NCBI GenBank assembly: GCA_016748015.1
Contig: JAAOMT010000507.1
Location: 42,178-106,177 of the forward strand
Origin: Geosiphon pyriformis
Lineage: Eukaryota > Glomeromycota > Glomeromycetes > Archaeosporales > Geosiphonaceae
Length of the DNA stretch: 64,000 nucleotides
Reading direction: 5' to 3'
The translations under genes and the position numbers were made by a program. The notes under the pieces were generated by a model. It had not been told where the DNA came from. It saw only the letters and a program-made list of their open reading frames with translations, and made no database searches. Numbering within the stretch: position 1 is the stretch's first letter; every line of letters begins with the position of its first letter. Positions 1 to 11,400 of this stretch are shown one piece after another.

Positions 1-213
1 CAGTATTTTCTAGAACACATACTCAAAAAAAATCCAGAACACCAAAACAGGCAAAAAATTTTAATATCAAAATAGGATTTAAGTTTACAATGGGTGAAAA
101 AAATCTAAAATTTCAAGGAAGTCTAAAATATCTTTCATAAAATGGATCAATTTTTGACTAAATATGTTGTCAATTCTTATTTTTATACTTATTGCTTAAA
201 GTGGGCTTAAAAT

Positions 214-1272
214 CTAAATGATATGAGAGTTACTTGAAGTGTTATTGTAATCATTAATATAGTTCATTTCATCGAAATTATGTTGGAAAAAAAATTCTTC
301 GGGGACATCTGGGATATAATTATGATTGTAATCGGGGGGTAAAACGCCTAGCGGATTTAGCTGTGTTATTATTTCAGGATAATTTGGTGATATCCATTCT
401 GAATTCCAATATTGATAAACATCTGTTGAAGTGGAAGGAACTACTTCGTGTTCTGTTAATAGGTTTAATGTTTCTGGGTCGGCGAAATCCTCACTACTCG
501 TTTCATTAATCTGATTATTGGAAAATTGTGTCCGATTCAATTGACCAAAAGTTTCCAGAGGAGCAGTAGAAGGTGTTCTTGCAAGTATTTCTGAAGCAAT
601 TTGCGAATTGTCATGTAATTCTGATAGGGTTTTTACTATTAAATTGCTATTCAGCGTAGAATCATCAAGAGGTGGGCTGTTCGTAATATAAATTAAAGGT
701 GGACTTGTTCGATTTTGATTTTCTGTAATGTTGATAAAATCATTCACTTGTTCCCTTTCAGGTGTAATAATTTCTTCGATCCAAGTATACTCCTTTTGTT
801 TTTTGTTTGATTGACCTGGCTGATATTTATAATTAGGTGAAGCTTGACTTTGAGCACGAGTGGCAACCGTGGCAAGCCATTCGAAAAATCTTTTCATATC
901 CTGCCCTTCATTTTTCCAATTTTGTCCAAAAAGTTTTGATGTTCTTTCGAATCCTAACTTTTCCGTTTCCGGTGTTCTCTTCATTTGCAATCTCATACCT
1001 TTTTGATAAAGTAGATAACTGTTTTGGGTTCGTGGTAAATTTCCTTTTGTTCGTTTCTTACCCAAGGATAATATTTGTCGAAGATCTTGAATAGTGAATT
1101 GTAATGGGTTATTCGTTTCCGGCAATTCTACTTGGAGTAACTTTTCGACGGCATCATTGTATTCATTGAAATAAGCCGCATCATGTATCGAAGTTTTTCG
1201 TTTTTTCATAACTCTTTTTTTAGCGGTTGTTAATTTTGTCGCTACATTATGAGTGTTAGAGCTTGAAGCCAT
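214..1272 (-). CDS. MATA_HMG-type HMG-box transcription factor, 352 aa
   Basis: Single-exon protein with one HMG box at about residues 70-150. The box opens with LPRTQNSYLLYQKGMR, has the mid-box pattern KLFGQNWKNE, and ends SPNYKYQP. This matches the MATA_HMG subfamily (N-x-[FY]-x-[LI]-Y near the start, P-N-Y-x-Y-x-P at the end), which binds DNA in the minor groove. A Lys/Arg-rich stretch at residues 12-27 may be a nuclear signal. The remaining two thirds is low-complexity, Asn/Ser/Thr-rich and probably disordered. The start is the ATG at 1272; on the coding strand an A/T-rich TATA-like string (TTTATAAAT) lies about 60 bp upstream, at roughly 1331-1339. MATA_HMG genes are strongly expanded in arbuscular mycorrhizal fungi. 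A role in mating is not shown here; a general regulator is equally possible. Confidence 0.8.
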   Translation of the reverse strand: MASSSNTHNVATKLTTAKKRVMKKRKTSIHDAAYFNEYNDAVEKLLQVELPETNNPLQFTIQDLRQILSLGKKRTKGNLPRTQNSYLLYQKGMRLQMKRTPETEKLGFERTSKLFGQNWKNEGQDMKRFFEWLATVATRAQSQASPNYKYQPGQSNKKQKEYTWIEEIITPEREQVNDFINITENQNRTSPPLIYITNSPPLDDSTLNSNLIVKTLSELHDNSQIASEILARTPSTAPLETFGQLNRTQFSNNQINETSSEDFADPETLNLLTEHEVVPSTSTDVYQYWNSEWISPNYPEIITQLNPLGVLPPDYNHNYIPDVPEEFFFQHNFDEMNYINDYNNTSSNSHII

Positions 1273-1330
1273 TTTTTGATTCTTGATCTTTTTCTTATTT
1301 TCTCAAAAAAGTTTGGGATTTGTGGCGAGT

Positions 1331-1339
1331 ATTTATAAA
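1331..1339 (-). promoter_or_regulatory. TATA-like element of the first HMG-box gene
   Basis: On the minus strand the string TTTATAAAT lies about 60 bp upstream of the ATG at 1272. The position and sequence suit a TATA box. This is inferred from sequence only. Confidence 0.35.
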
Positions 1340-2203
1340 CGCGACGGTAAAACAGATGTGGCTAGTATTACCAAAAAGGTATGGCGAACTCGTTTGGGAT
1401 TCACGCGTTCTTGAGCTGTTGAACGGTTTCAAATTCCTAATATTCTCCGGTTGGCTCATCTTTTAATACACAATGGATTGGTTGTTTGAGCAGTCAATAT
1501 TCTCATTGATTCCTTTTTCGCTCAAAAATTTGAAACAGTCCAACAAAAAAAACGGCCGTTTTCCCAGAAATTTTGATAGCCGACTCTAGTTTGCAATACT
1601 GAATATTGCCCGGACCAAAAAGATGAAATCTTTGAGCAGAACTTTTTCACAAAAGTTCCCAAATCTTTGATTTTTCCGAGACTAAGTTCCGGTTGGTCAT
1701 TTTAGAACCACGCACCAAAATTATATCTTCCAAGAAATGATATCCTGATCATGAGCATTTGATATATCAGAAATCACTAAATTTGATTGCTACTTGTTTT
1801 TCAATCTAAAGCTAAATTTAGCTGTTTGTTCTTTTTTGAAGCAGGCTCAAAAAAGACACTTTCTGAAAAGTAACAAAAAATTTACTTTGATTGTATGTCA
1901 ATTTGAAACATTGTACCTAATGGTATATTTAATGAATCAAAAAATTTTTGTGAAGGACTTGCGTACAAAAACGTTACTTGAAAATTCTCCTTTCTTTTTT
2001 CGAAAAATGCTTTGCTTTGAAAATATAAACATAGTATTCCCAGCATGGTTAGATCTTACTACGATTCTAAGCCGAATAACTGGGGGCAGAATGCTTTTAA
2101 AAGTGATAAATTCGGTTGATTTTTCATGAATAAACTCGGAATAACTAAAGTATAACAATAACTAAATACTCCATGCTCAATACTTAAAATAGATATATTT
2201 TCC

Positions 2204-2566
2204 ATGAATTTTAATTGTGATCAAAAAAAGTTTATGTTTCTCAAAGGACCCCAGGAAAATTCGTTGTTTTACTATGTAACAGATTTTCATCAGACGAAGA
2301 TAGACATAATCTCTGAGGATCGAGGGGGGTTAATTTGGTTTGAAGAATTTTTAGAACCCGTTTGTAAAGAGTTACATATATTAAATTTTTGTCGCAAGAT
2401 ATCAAGGACAATGGATAAAAATTATCTGCCTTTTTTGGTTTTTGTTAGATGCACCAACAAGCAAAATGCTGTATACTTTGAGCACAAGATGTACGTTGTG
2501 TGCATTGCAAACTTTTCTTGGTTGATGACAATAGACAAATTAGCGTCTACCATGGTTTGGGATTAA
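2204..2566 (+). CDS. Unrecognised small ORF, 120 aa
   Basis: An open frame of 120 codons lies between the two HMG-box genes, on the opposite strand. Its base composition is more codon-like than the surrounding intergenic DNA and it starts at an ATG. It contains several Cys and aromatic residues but no motif I recognise, no signal peptide and no clear membrane segment. It could be a genuine small gene, a gene fragment or a chance frame. A weaker ORF just upstream (1794-2129) is not supported. Confidence 0.2.
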   Translation: MNFNCDQKKFMFLKGPQENSLFYYVTDFHQTKIDIISEDRGGLIWFEEFLEPVCKELHILNFCRKISRTMDKNYLPFLVFVRCTNKQNAVYFEHKMYVVCIANFSWLMTIDKLASTMVWD

Positions 2567-3314
2567 AATATAGTTTCCTAGCCTGGGATTAATAGTATCC
2601 AGACCAGGGAATTAAGGAACAATAAATAAATTGGATCTCATGTTTGACGAATTGATTCTGTTGCAAATCACGATCGTGCAGAAACCTATTTTCATTACTT
2701 TGGATTCAGGCTAAGGTTTTTAATTGCATTTTTTTAATTGGCACATTTTTATTAAGCAAACTAAAATTAAATGTCTTTATTAATCATTCTAAATTTATTC
2801 CAAGCAATTAATTTTCTGAAACAGTTGTTCCTTAACCACTTGAATTAAAATATCTTTAAAGGAAATATTAGGACCTAGTTCGTGAGCAAATTTAGAAGAA
2901 GAGAAATTTAAACAAGGGTTTGAAAAACGACCTTTTCTTCAATTTTCGTTTTTAATTTTTTCAGGGAAAAGGATAATTTTAATGTTTTAATAGTCGGCTG
3001 ATGTTTGGAATAAATTTTATTTGCAAAATACGAGGCAACCTTTTTTTTAAAAAAAATAAAATGCTATTAAAACTCTCGAGATAAAATGAAACTTTCTGTA
3101 TTTTTTATAAACATCTTAAGTTCTTGTATTTATATTCCTAAAAGAAGAAATTCAATATGGTTTTGCATAAATTGAAAAGTATAGGGGAGATATTCTTTTA
3201 TCTATTATAAATTGGTTTGTGAAGTATGGTGGAAAATCTTAAAAGAATGGTTTTTACATAATGTTCATAAGAACTTTCTTTAAATAGTTAAGATATAATA
3301 AAATTGTGTGATCC

Positions 3315-4319
3315 TCAAAATTTCATATTTATATTTGAAAAATCAAAAAATTTTGGATCGAATTGAGGAACCAAACTAAATGGTAAAGTTTCATCAGGAA
3401 AGATAGAAAAGTTTTCATCCAAGGAGCTATCCAGAATTGTTGAAGTAGAGAATTTTATTGGCCCAAAATCAAGTATTGACCAGTTCAAATACGAATCAAA
3501 ACTCAATTCTGTTTGTTCAATTAGTGCAGCGTTTTCTAGGGGAAATTTATTTAAAAAATCAAAGGAGTCATGGTCGACAAGATTTATTGAAGTGTTTTTC
3601 GGAATATCTTTGAATGCTGTATTCAATTTTTGAAATGGTAAAGATTCAATTTTGCTGGTAGAATTTTTTAGTTTTAAGGAACGACTGAATGCAGGCCCTT
3701 CCCTGAGATAAGGTTTGAAACGAAACTTTTTTGATTTTGAAGGTGAAATTTTACTGAATTGAGATGAATTTTTTTTTGCAGATCTAAATCCCCTGATAAC
3801 GCAAAGTTGGCCTTTTTCAACATTTTGACGAAGTTTAATTTCGTTAATTATCGGCGTTGGATTCACAAACATGATAGGAATTCGGGTAGATTCTTGCAAA
3901 GATCGAGCCGAATCAAACAAATTATCCGAACTTTTTTCTTGAAATTCACTCACTCCGGGATCACTAAACTCTCTTGAAACCTCTAAGCTTTCCCTGACCT
4001 CTTGGGTAGCCAGCACCAAAATGTTGGCCAATATCTTAAAAAGTCCTTTTAAACCCGGGGAAGCCTTAGTCCAATTTTGTTTCGCGATATCCGAAACATC
4101 GTCTTGATAAATTTTTGGTGAAACTTTACGAATTTGGGCATTCAAATCTATACGATACAAGACAAAATCGTTTGGAATTATCTTGACCTCGAAGGCTGGT
4201 GGTTCTAAAAGCTTCTCAAGAGGAAGAAAAGGCTTTGGAAGGTTTTTAAGAAGAGGTTGGTATTTTGCTAAAAGTTTAGTGATGGCTTCTTTAGTTTTCA
4301 ATTTCCAGATTGTGTTCAT
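3315..4319 (-). CDS. Divergent HMG-box (MATA_HMG-like) protein, 334 aa
   Basis: Single-exon protein with a degenerate HMG box at about residues 45-105. Recognisable parts are NDFVLYRIDLNAQIR (box start), DVSDIAKQNWTK (helix 2, with the conserved Trp) and the following hydrophobic helix. The PNYxYxP end seen in the first HMG gene is missing. The C-terminal two thirds is Ser/Phe/Lys-rich with no known domain. The gene has the same orientation as the HMG gene about 2 kb downstream, but the two proteins are not close copies. Members of this expanded fungal family often carry such diverged boxes, so DNA binding is plausible but unproven. The ATG at 4319 is the first in frame and gives a natural N-terminus. 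Confidence 0.6.
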   Translation of the reverse strand: MNTIWKLKTKEAITKLLAKYQPLLKNLPKPFLPLEKLLEPPAFEVKIIPNDFVLYRIDLNAQIRKVSPKIYQDDVSDIAKQNWTKASPGLKGLFKILANILVLATQEVRESLEVSREFSDPGVSEFQEKSSDNLFDSARSLQESTRIPIMFVNPTPIINEIKLRQNVEKGQLCVIRGFRSAKKNSSQFSKISPSKSKKFRFKPYLREGPAFSRSLKLKNSTSKIESLPFQKLNTAFKDIPKNTSINLVDHDSFDFLNKFPLENAALIEQTELSFDSYLNWSILDFGPIKFSTSTILDSSLDENFSIFPDETLPFSLVPQFDPKFFDFSNINMKF

Positions 4320-6590
4320 TTGAGAAAGCTAAATTTTTCAAAAAATTCTTTAGTAAATAGATTTTTTCTGTTTCTTAACCACCACTTTTCGAGATATTAA
4401 GAAACCGTCTTTTTATTTAAATTTACAAAAGGGCGGCAATGATTGACGTGTCCGCTTATTAGACAGTTACACAAAACTGCGAGATGGAATCTGAATTTAA
4501 CTAAATAATCCCTACTATTGTTCAAAAAAACTTTCACCCTAAGCATTTTACCCCTGTGAAAAAAATTGTTTTACAATTAACCTTGCGTGGGATAATACTT
4601 ACCTGGAGGAAAGGTTTGTCCAAAATCCTGGATATAAAATGATAAATATAAATATTTAATTTCACTCGGGAATTTGTTTCATGGGTCAAGTTTTACTTAA
4701 AACAGTGTTAAATATCCAAAGCGAGGGGAATAGGCAAAACAATGAAAATTTTCAATTGAAATATTATAAATTTTATTGTGCTTTAGAAAAATTTTCTCAT
4801 TTTTTTTTGTTCAATTCTTTAAAGTATTGTACTGTAAAATAATTAGATCTAGATTTTGTAGTTTTTGAAGGAAAGGAGCTAAGAAAAATAATTTTTACAA
4901 AAATATCCTTTTCCAAAAATAGAAAGGTTCTGAGCAAAAGATAAATTAGCCTCAGAAGTTTCAAGGTTAGTAAGTTCAAAATAAAATGAATTCCGGAATA
5001 AATATAATTGTCACTTCTAGCCTTTTTGGTTTTACCATTTCTATTAGTATTAATATTGAAACGCATATTCTTCTATGAATATAAAAAGATTTTTCCAAAA
5101 ATTTGTTCGAGCATATTCATAACAAAATCCAACCTTTTTTTATATATAAACAAAAATTTAAAAACATGAAGACGAAAATGGTATTTTTTCTATAAATATT
5201 TCCTTAAAAAGATTCTTACTAAGATATATTAATTTTAATTAAATTTTGTATTTAGATTTTCAAAAAAGAAACTCCAAAGAGAATCCTGTGATGCATTTAG
5301 TAAGTTTTTCAAATAAAAAAAATTAAATGGTTAAACTGGGATTATATCTATCTTTTATGGTTCGAAGATACTATTTTTGAATGGAAAATTTAATTGGGAT
5401 ATTTTTATGAAATTTGGTTTATGAGGTATTTTTGATGGTATTGAGGCATATTAAAGTTTTGGGGTTTCCGAAAAAAAGATAGTCCCAGAGTTTATCTCTG
5501 ATTTTTGACGATAATCTTTTTAGTATTTTATCTTAAAAGGAAAAATTTAAAACCAAAACACGTATGATCTCCAATTTATTTTTGCATTAAGGTATTAAAA
5601 TGGTTTTCTCGAGTTAAAGTGGGTAACCATGCCCCCTTCAAAACCACATATTTGATCAACCTCGCATTATAGAAGTGCATTTCAGTATGTTTTATTGAAA
5701 GGATTGATTTGATTCTTCTTTTGGGAATCTGCAATAATGAAAATTTAGCAGTTCTTTTAGTGTTTAACGCCCAAAAATTGGCCTTCAGATGAAAATCTTA
5801 GCGATAGAAGAAAACTATCAAGTCTCGTATTGTTGTCTCTCCGGGGCTTGTGCAGTATCTTCGATCTAAAATTCAAAAAAAAATTTCATTCTCAGAGCCT
5901 CAGAACGGAGTAAAAAGTCAAAATTCTGAAATTGTAAAAAAACGAATGAAATTAATATAAATGCATGCGCATGCACATCAACACTAAAGGGTTAGAAACC
6001 AGATTGAACTAGCGGTCATTTTTAAAATGGTTAATTATATAATTCAAAACATAAAATTCCTAAATCGAACAATTCCGGATGCACATAAACTAATTTTAGT
6101 TCCCCGTCCCCAATCGTTAATGTTAGGATCTCTCTTTAATTTGCTTAATTATTTACACGAATATTAACAAGCATCAAATTAATAGAGCAATAAAGTGGTT
6201 TATCACAATGCTAAATCTAAAGGAGAAAAATCGTAAAGATCCGAAGCTCGTTTCTGAAAAGGTTTTTGGGCCATCATTCTAGGATTGGCAGTGAATTCAG
6301 ATCATTAATCAATTTTTTTTCTATTCAAAATTAACAGTTAATTATTTCCCAAAATATTTGTTGATTTATATATATCAACCATTTGAGATAAGTATTTTGA
6401 GAATTTCACTGTTTACAAATTATGCTTTGTAATAATTACCTAATAATTTTCTATTTGCAGAAAGCCTAGATTTTGGAGGAAGAAAGATTTACTCAAAAAA
6501 TACGTAATCTTGACAAAGAGTCTGATCAAAGCAAAATTTTGAAGTTATATTAAGGAGAAAATTGGAAACAAAGTGGGAGGACTGACTTGA
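4320..6590. other. Intergenic, no gene recognised
   Basis: AT-rich spacer between the HMG gene and the first AT block. An 89-codon ORF (4797-5066, minus) has biased, low-complexity composition and is not convincing. No RNA gene was recognised. Confidence 0.5.
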
Positions 6591-9130
6591 GAAAGATTAT
6601 AATTGTTAACAAAAAATCCAAATATATGAATTTAAATAAATAAAAATATTCTTTTTTAGAAAATTTCACCTTTTATTTCATAAATACTTTTGTACAATTA
6701 TTTGCTATTATTACAGATTAGTAACAAGCTTTTGAAAAAGCAAGTTACTTATAAAAAGTTGCAACCAGTATTATATTTAATTACCATACAATTACAGTTC
6801 CAACTTATATAATTGTATTACATATAATTTTTATTTACTAAATTCATAATTCCATTTTTATTAATAATATATTGTTACAGTTCAAAATTTCCTTTTTTTT
6901 CTGATAGAATATTAATTTTAATTATATTAATCATTCTATTTTTAAAATTAGTTGTTAACTTAATTTTTGACTTTATTATTAACTTAATTAGTGATTCAAT
7001 TATTAATTTGGTTAATTGTTTTTTTAAAAAATATACAGTATAGTTATGATTAAAACTTTAATTTTTACTTGATTAATAACTTAATTATTGATTTAGTTAT
7101 TGACTTGGTTATTGACTCAATCATTAGCTTTATCATTAATTAAATTAATAATAGAATCACTAATTTGATCATTAATTTTTTTAAGAATATATAAATAAGA
7201 TCTTTCAAAGCTATAGAAATTTATTTACACTTCAATCAATTCATTTAAACAATAATATTAATTTTTTTATTTTCTTTTTACTAACTTTTGTAAAGTACAT
7301 TGAATAAATATTTACTAAAAAATATAAATAATATTTAATATTGAATTTTAAAAGCACTAATATAAAATATTGAATTATACTAGTGTATTATTTTTTATTG
7401 ATAGTATAAACTATTTTTTTATCTTTAGATTCTTTTATTATCTTTTAAAAATATTTATAACTAAAATATTAAATCTTTACTAATTTAATTTATTCATTAA
7501 AGTTGGATTATTTTTTAATTATTTTTATTATTATATAATACTATTTTTTTTACAATTTTATTAAAATAATTGAAACTTTTTATAAGTTATTAAAAAGTAT
7601 TTAACTAATAAAAATTAATTTAATTATTTAAATATTAATAATTTATTTTTTTTATATAATAATAAAAAAATCAAAGAATAAATTTAACTTAATATGCAAA
7701 TTAAATTTGTAAAAATTTAATATATGAAATTAACTTGATAAAAATCTTAATTATTATTTTTTCAAATAAATATCAAATATTGTTTTTTTTTTAGAAAATA
7801 TTTATTTAATATTTTACAAAAGCTACCAATATAAATATTAAAAAAATTATAATTGTTGTAATAATTTTGCTAAAAACTTTAAATAAAAATAATTTTTGTC
7901 TTGAATTTTTATTTAAAATTATTTTTTTTACAACTTTAAAGAGTTTTTTTTATATATTTTAAAGAAAAAATTAATAATTAAGTCAATAATTGCATTAATA
8001 ATTCTGTTAATAATCAAATTAATAATTGAGTTAATAACTAAATTAGTGACTAAATCAAAAATTAAGTCATTAATTAAGTTAATAATTATATTAAAAACTA
8101 AAAAATTAAACTTTAATAAAATAAAATTATTTGGAAAATTTTTATTTATTAAATATGCAAAAGCAATTAAAAAAATTTATAAAATAATTAGACTTTAAAT
8201 AAAACTAAATAGAAAAAAAATTAAAAACAAATTTATTAATGTTTTATAATTTTTTTATTTTAAAAAAAATTTGACTGTAAATACAATAGTAAAATTAACT
8301 TAATTTATTGAAAATAAATAACAAATATACTTAAAAAAACATTTTTTTACTTTCTAATTAACTGTTATATTATATACTATTTATGCTCAAATTAAAATAA
8401 ATATTTAATAAAAAAATCAAAGATTTTTAAAACTTTAATACTAATTATATTACAATTAACAGCAATAATCTTAATATAAACAAAAATTTTAAAACCAAAA
8501 GCTTTTAATATATTATATATATATAAGTAATAATTATATAATATAAAACTATAATAATTTTTCAATGTTTTTTCTAAATTTAAGAAATAATATTTAAGAA
8601 AATAACAGAAACAATAACGATTGTGTTTTAAATTAAGAAGCAAATTAGATTTATATTAATTTATAAAAAAAAATTTTTAGTTAAAACAATAATTATTAGT
8701 TTAAAAATTAATAAACATATTTTTCAAAAAATAAAAATACAAATCAAGAACAAAAAAATCATTTAAATTTTAATATAATTATTTTAATATTTAATAATAA
8801 GAATAAAATTCTATAAATAAAATATTTAAGAATTTGCCAAAATTAGAATTTTTAAAAATTGTGTAGAAATTTAAGTCTTTATTTTAAATAGTTTATAATT
8901 TATTTTTAATTTTAAAAAAATTTTTAAAAATCTTAAATATTAAAAAACAACTTAAAACTAATAAATAACTTTAATAAATAATTTTAGTTTTAAGTAATAA
9001 TCTTATATATTTTATTTGTAAAATCTATATAATTAGATATTTATGAATTTAATATTAAATAATAATTTTTTAGTTAATATTATAATTCAATATTTTTTAA
9101 ATACAATAAAAAAATTACCAAAACTATAAT
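6590..9130. repeat. Extremely AT-rich block, left part, with foldback repeat
   Basis: Almost only A and T with scattered G/C, many stops in all frames and sharp edges. The right edge at about 9130 abuts GC-normal LINE sequence. It contains the foldback element listed separately. The composition resembles RIP-type or deamination-driven decay of transposons, but no protein relic was identified in this part. Confidence 0.7.
6945..8095. repeat. Foldback element: inverted arms built of ~16-bp tandem units
   Basis: A left arm (about 7055-7225, with further copies of the unit at 6945-7020) and a right arm (about 7925-8095) are imperfect reverse complements. Both consist of repeated units like TTATTGACTTAATTAA. 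Inside each arm comes a shared segment resembling ATATATAAA followed by AAAGCT (left) or its complement (right). About 700 bp of AT-rich DNA separates the arms. This is the structure of a foldback or MITE-like element with subterminal repeats. A related arm segment recurs near 40,130-40,200. No transposase is visible. Confidence 0.5.
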
Positions 9131-11400
9131 ATCACAAAAGAAATTACATTATAGGGGTAAATCATGCGTTGTTTACACGTGATCAGACACTCGGCCCAAT
9201 CAAGAACTCACTACACTGAATCAAAAGTAAGTGAGAATAATCCCAACTCACGAATTCTCTTAATGATACCATTCAGATTTCTAGAATCAAAAATAAACTC
9301 ACTAAGAAACAATCTAGTAAACTCAATATTGCTCTTGGTTTCAGCACCAGACATTTGCCACAAAGCAATAAAATGCTCAATAGTGTCCTCACTTAAAAAG
9401 AAAAGCTTAGCAGCCAGCATACCATCATAATCCATATCACCAAAGTCAACCTCAGATCTAAGACAAGCAATGTTCTTGGAGATCCCAACCAAGAGGTTAG
9501 AAAAATTGTTAGCAGCACTCTTTATAGAAATGAAATCTTTCTCGACCTGAACAGCCTTAGCAGCATTATCATCAAAAAAACGAGACACCAAAGCAACCAA
9601 AGAACCAACAAGCTTAACAATAGACTTAACTAGAGCAGCCAAATCCGAAATCTGCTTTTCCAAAGAGTCCAACCTAGAACTAACAGCAGAATTAGCAGCA
9701 GAAGCAGTCAAAAAAGCCACTAAAGGAGGAAACTCAGAAAGACCAGAAAGAGCAGCAGTCTTGGCATATGAAGCAGAACCCACAAAATGAGACTTGAAAA
9801 TCTTGGGAACTTTGGGAGTAGGAGGTGGAGAAATCTTGCAATCTGTGGCCAGATGGCCCATTTCTTGACACTTAAAGCAGCGCTGGCAGCCAGGAGTTTC
9901 CCACCAGATATGGCATTTCCTTAGAGTACCAGTCTTGACTACAGCAGAATCCAAATTGCCTTGAGAGTCAAATGTAATCAAAGCAAACCAGAAATGACGA
10001 CCAGAATCAGAAGAACGAGGGATGAAACATGTTTGACCACCAATCTGAGAAATCATATCACTGATTTTAAAGGCAGTACAGCCAGGGGGAAAGTTGACCA
10101 ATTTGGCCTTAAACTTATCACAAGACAAAATAGTCTCATTTTAATTCACCAGAGGGAGGATTCTAACACTATCCTTGTTCACCAAGACTGACCAATGCTT
10201 CAAGGCAGATACAGCAAAGTCCAACTTTTCAAAATATACCACCACATATTGCCAAATGCCAGCAGACTTCAGCACAACACAAGTAACACTACCAAACACA
10301 CTAAGAGCCAACTTAATGTCAGCTGCAGACACACCTAAAGGCATATTATGCAGCACAACAGCAGCAAGAGAGGAACCAGATTCAGAAATCACCAAAGACT
10401 TGTCAATTTTGAGAATAACCAAATGAACAAAGTTTGTAAGCTCAACCAGAAATGCAGTTTCCAAAGACTGTTGAGAAGCAAACTTCATACAGAAAAGCTT
10501 CACATTGTCTTTTGAAACAGATTTAGCACCCAAGAAACCATGCACAGACTAAAAAACAGTCTTAACATAAGCCAATTTGATCTTAAAAGTAACATCAGGC
10601 ACCAGAGTAGAGGCCACCCACCCAGCAAACCTTTGACAACTAATAATAGTTTTCCAAGCACCACCAAAAGTAGTACCAGAAACTAGAGAAGGAGATGAAT
10701 CAGTTTCTATTTGATCAGCCCAGTTCTCAAAAACAGGTGACCCAACAGGAAGAGATTGTTTTGCTTTTAAAACCGGCAAAGATCTACTGGAAGACACCAT
10801 ATTTGGCAACACAGCCAGTAGTTGATTTTGGCTCATCTTGGATGATGTGCTGGATAATACTATAAAGATCTCATCTAAGATTTCATTGGGAACCACAAAG
10901 GGGTTTAGTGTAACAATAGCAGAGGCAAGCGACTGTTCCCACTTTTCTGAACTTTTGGTCTTTTTGATCATTTTTTTGAAGAGGTAATGCCAGAAGCATC
11001 AGGTGTTGAATCTATAGAGGGGAAGACCAGCTTATTTACTGGTCTATTATAAAAAACTTTTGGGTTCTTAGTCGGAGTGGAGACAACACTGAGACTAACC
11101 CAAGTGTGTCTCTTTGAGGGAACTTTGACTGGTGAAAAACCAGCCAAAGATGAGGAAGTTGATTCAGTGGCCATCAAAGGCAGCTTTTCACAATTACTGG
11201 GTAAAGGGAAGGCTTCTAAAACGTTTTGCCTAGTTGCTTCTACAACAAAGAGAGCTCCTTTGGTTGAAATTTTATTAGATATCTCAGAACAGATATCTAG
11301 TACAGCTTTTTTACTCTTTGCTCTGGTCGTGGTCATAAAATTAAGGAGACAAAGAGTTTTTTTACAAAATAATCCCAAACTATTTATCTATTTTATAATT
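9131..11400 (-). mobile_element. LINE fragment (ORF1 region), GC-normal island in AT-rich DNA
   Basis: A 2.25-kb island of ordinary base composition sits inside two AT-rich flanks. It encodes the ORF1 of a non-LTR retrotransposon and little else: the recognisable sequence ends about 80 bp after the ORF1 stop, and no ORF2 endonuclease or reverse transcriptase follows. Target-primed insertion normally truncates the 5' end, so a copy kept at the 5' end but lost at the 3' end is unusual. Confidence 0.7.
9211..11336 (-). pseudogene. LINE ORF1 protein (RRM-like plus CCHC zinc knuckle), broken
   Basis: RNA-binding ORF1 protein, read in four consecutive open segments: 11336-10968, 10971-10549, 10545-10141 and 10128-9211. 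The likely start is the ATG at 11336 (MTTTRAKSKK). Segment 3 has an RRM-like pattern (AVVLHNMPLGVSAADI, then WQYVVVYFE), segment 4 a second RRM-like stretch followed by a CCHC knuckle (CFKCQEMGHLATDC, about 9840-9890) and a coiled-coil-like region. Segments 2-4 share one frame and are split only by TAG (10549) and TAA (10141), both one C-to-T step from Gln codons. Segment 1 is joined by a -1 shift at a run of seven A residues (coding strand, about 10970-10977). It packages element RNA in intact relatives. Probably inactive. Confidence 0.75.

Noticed and set aside
1794-2129. 111-codon plus ORF and its antisense partner
   Set aside because: No domain, low-complexity hydrophobic/Lys-rich composition and no supporting context.
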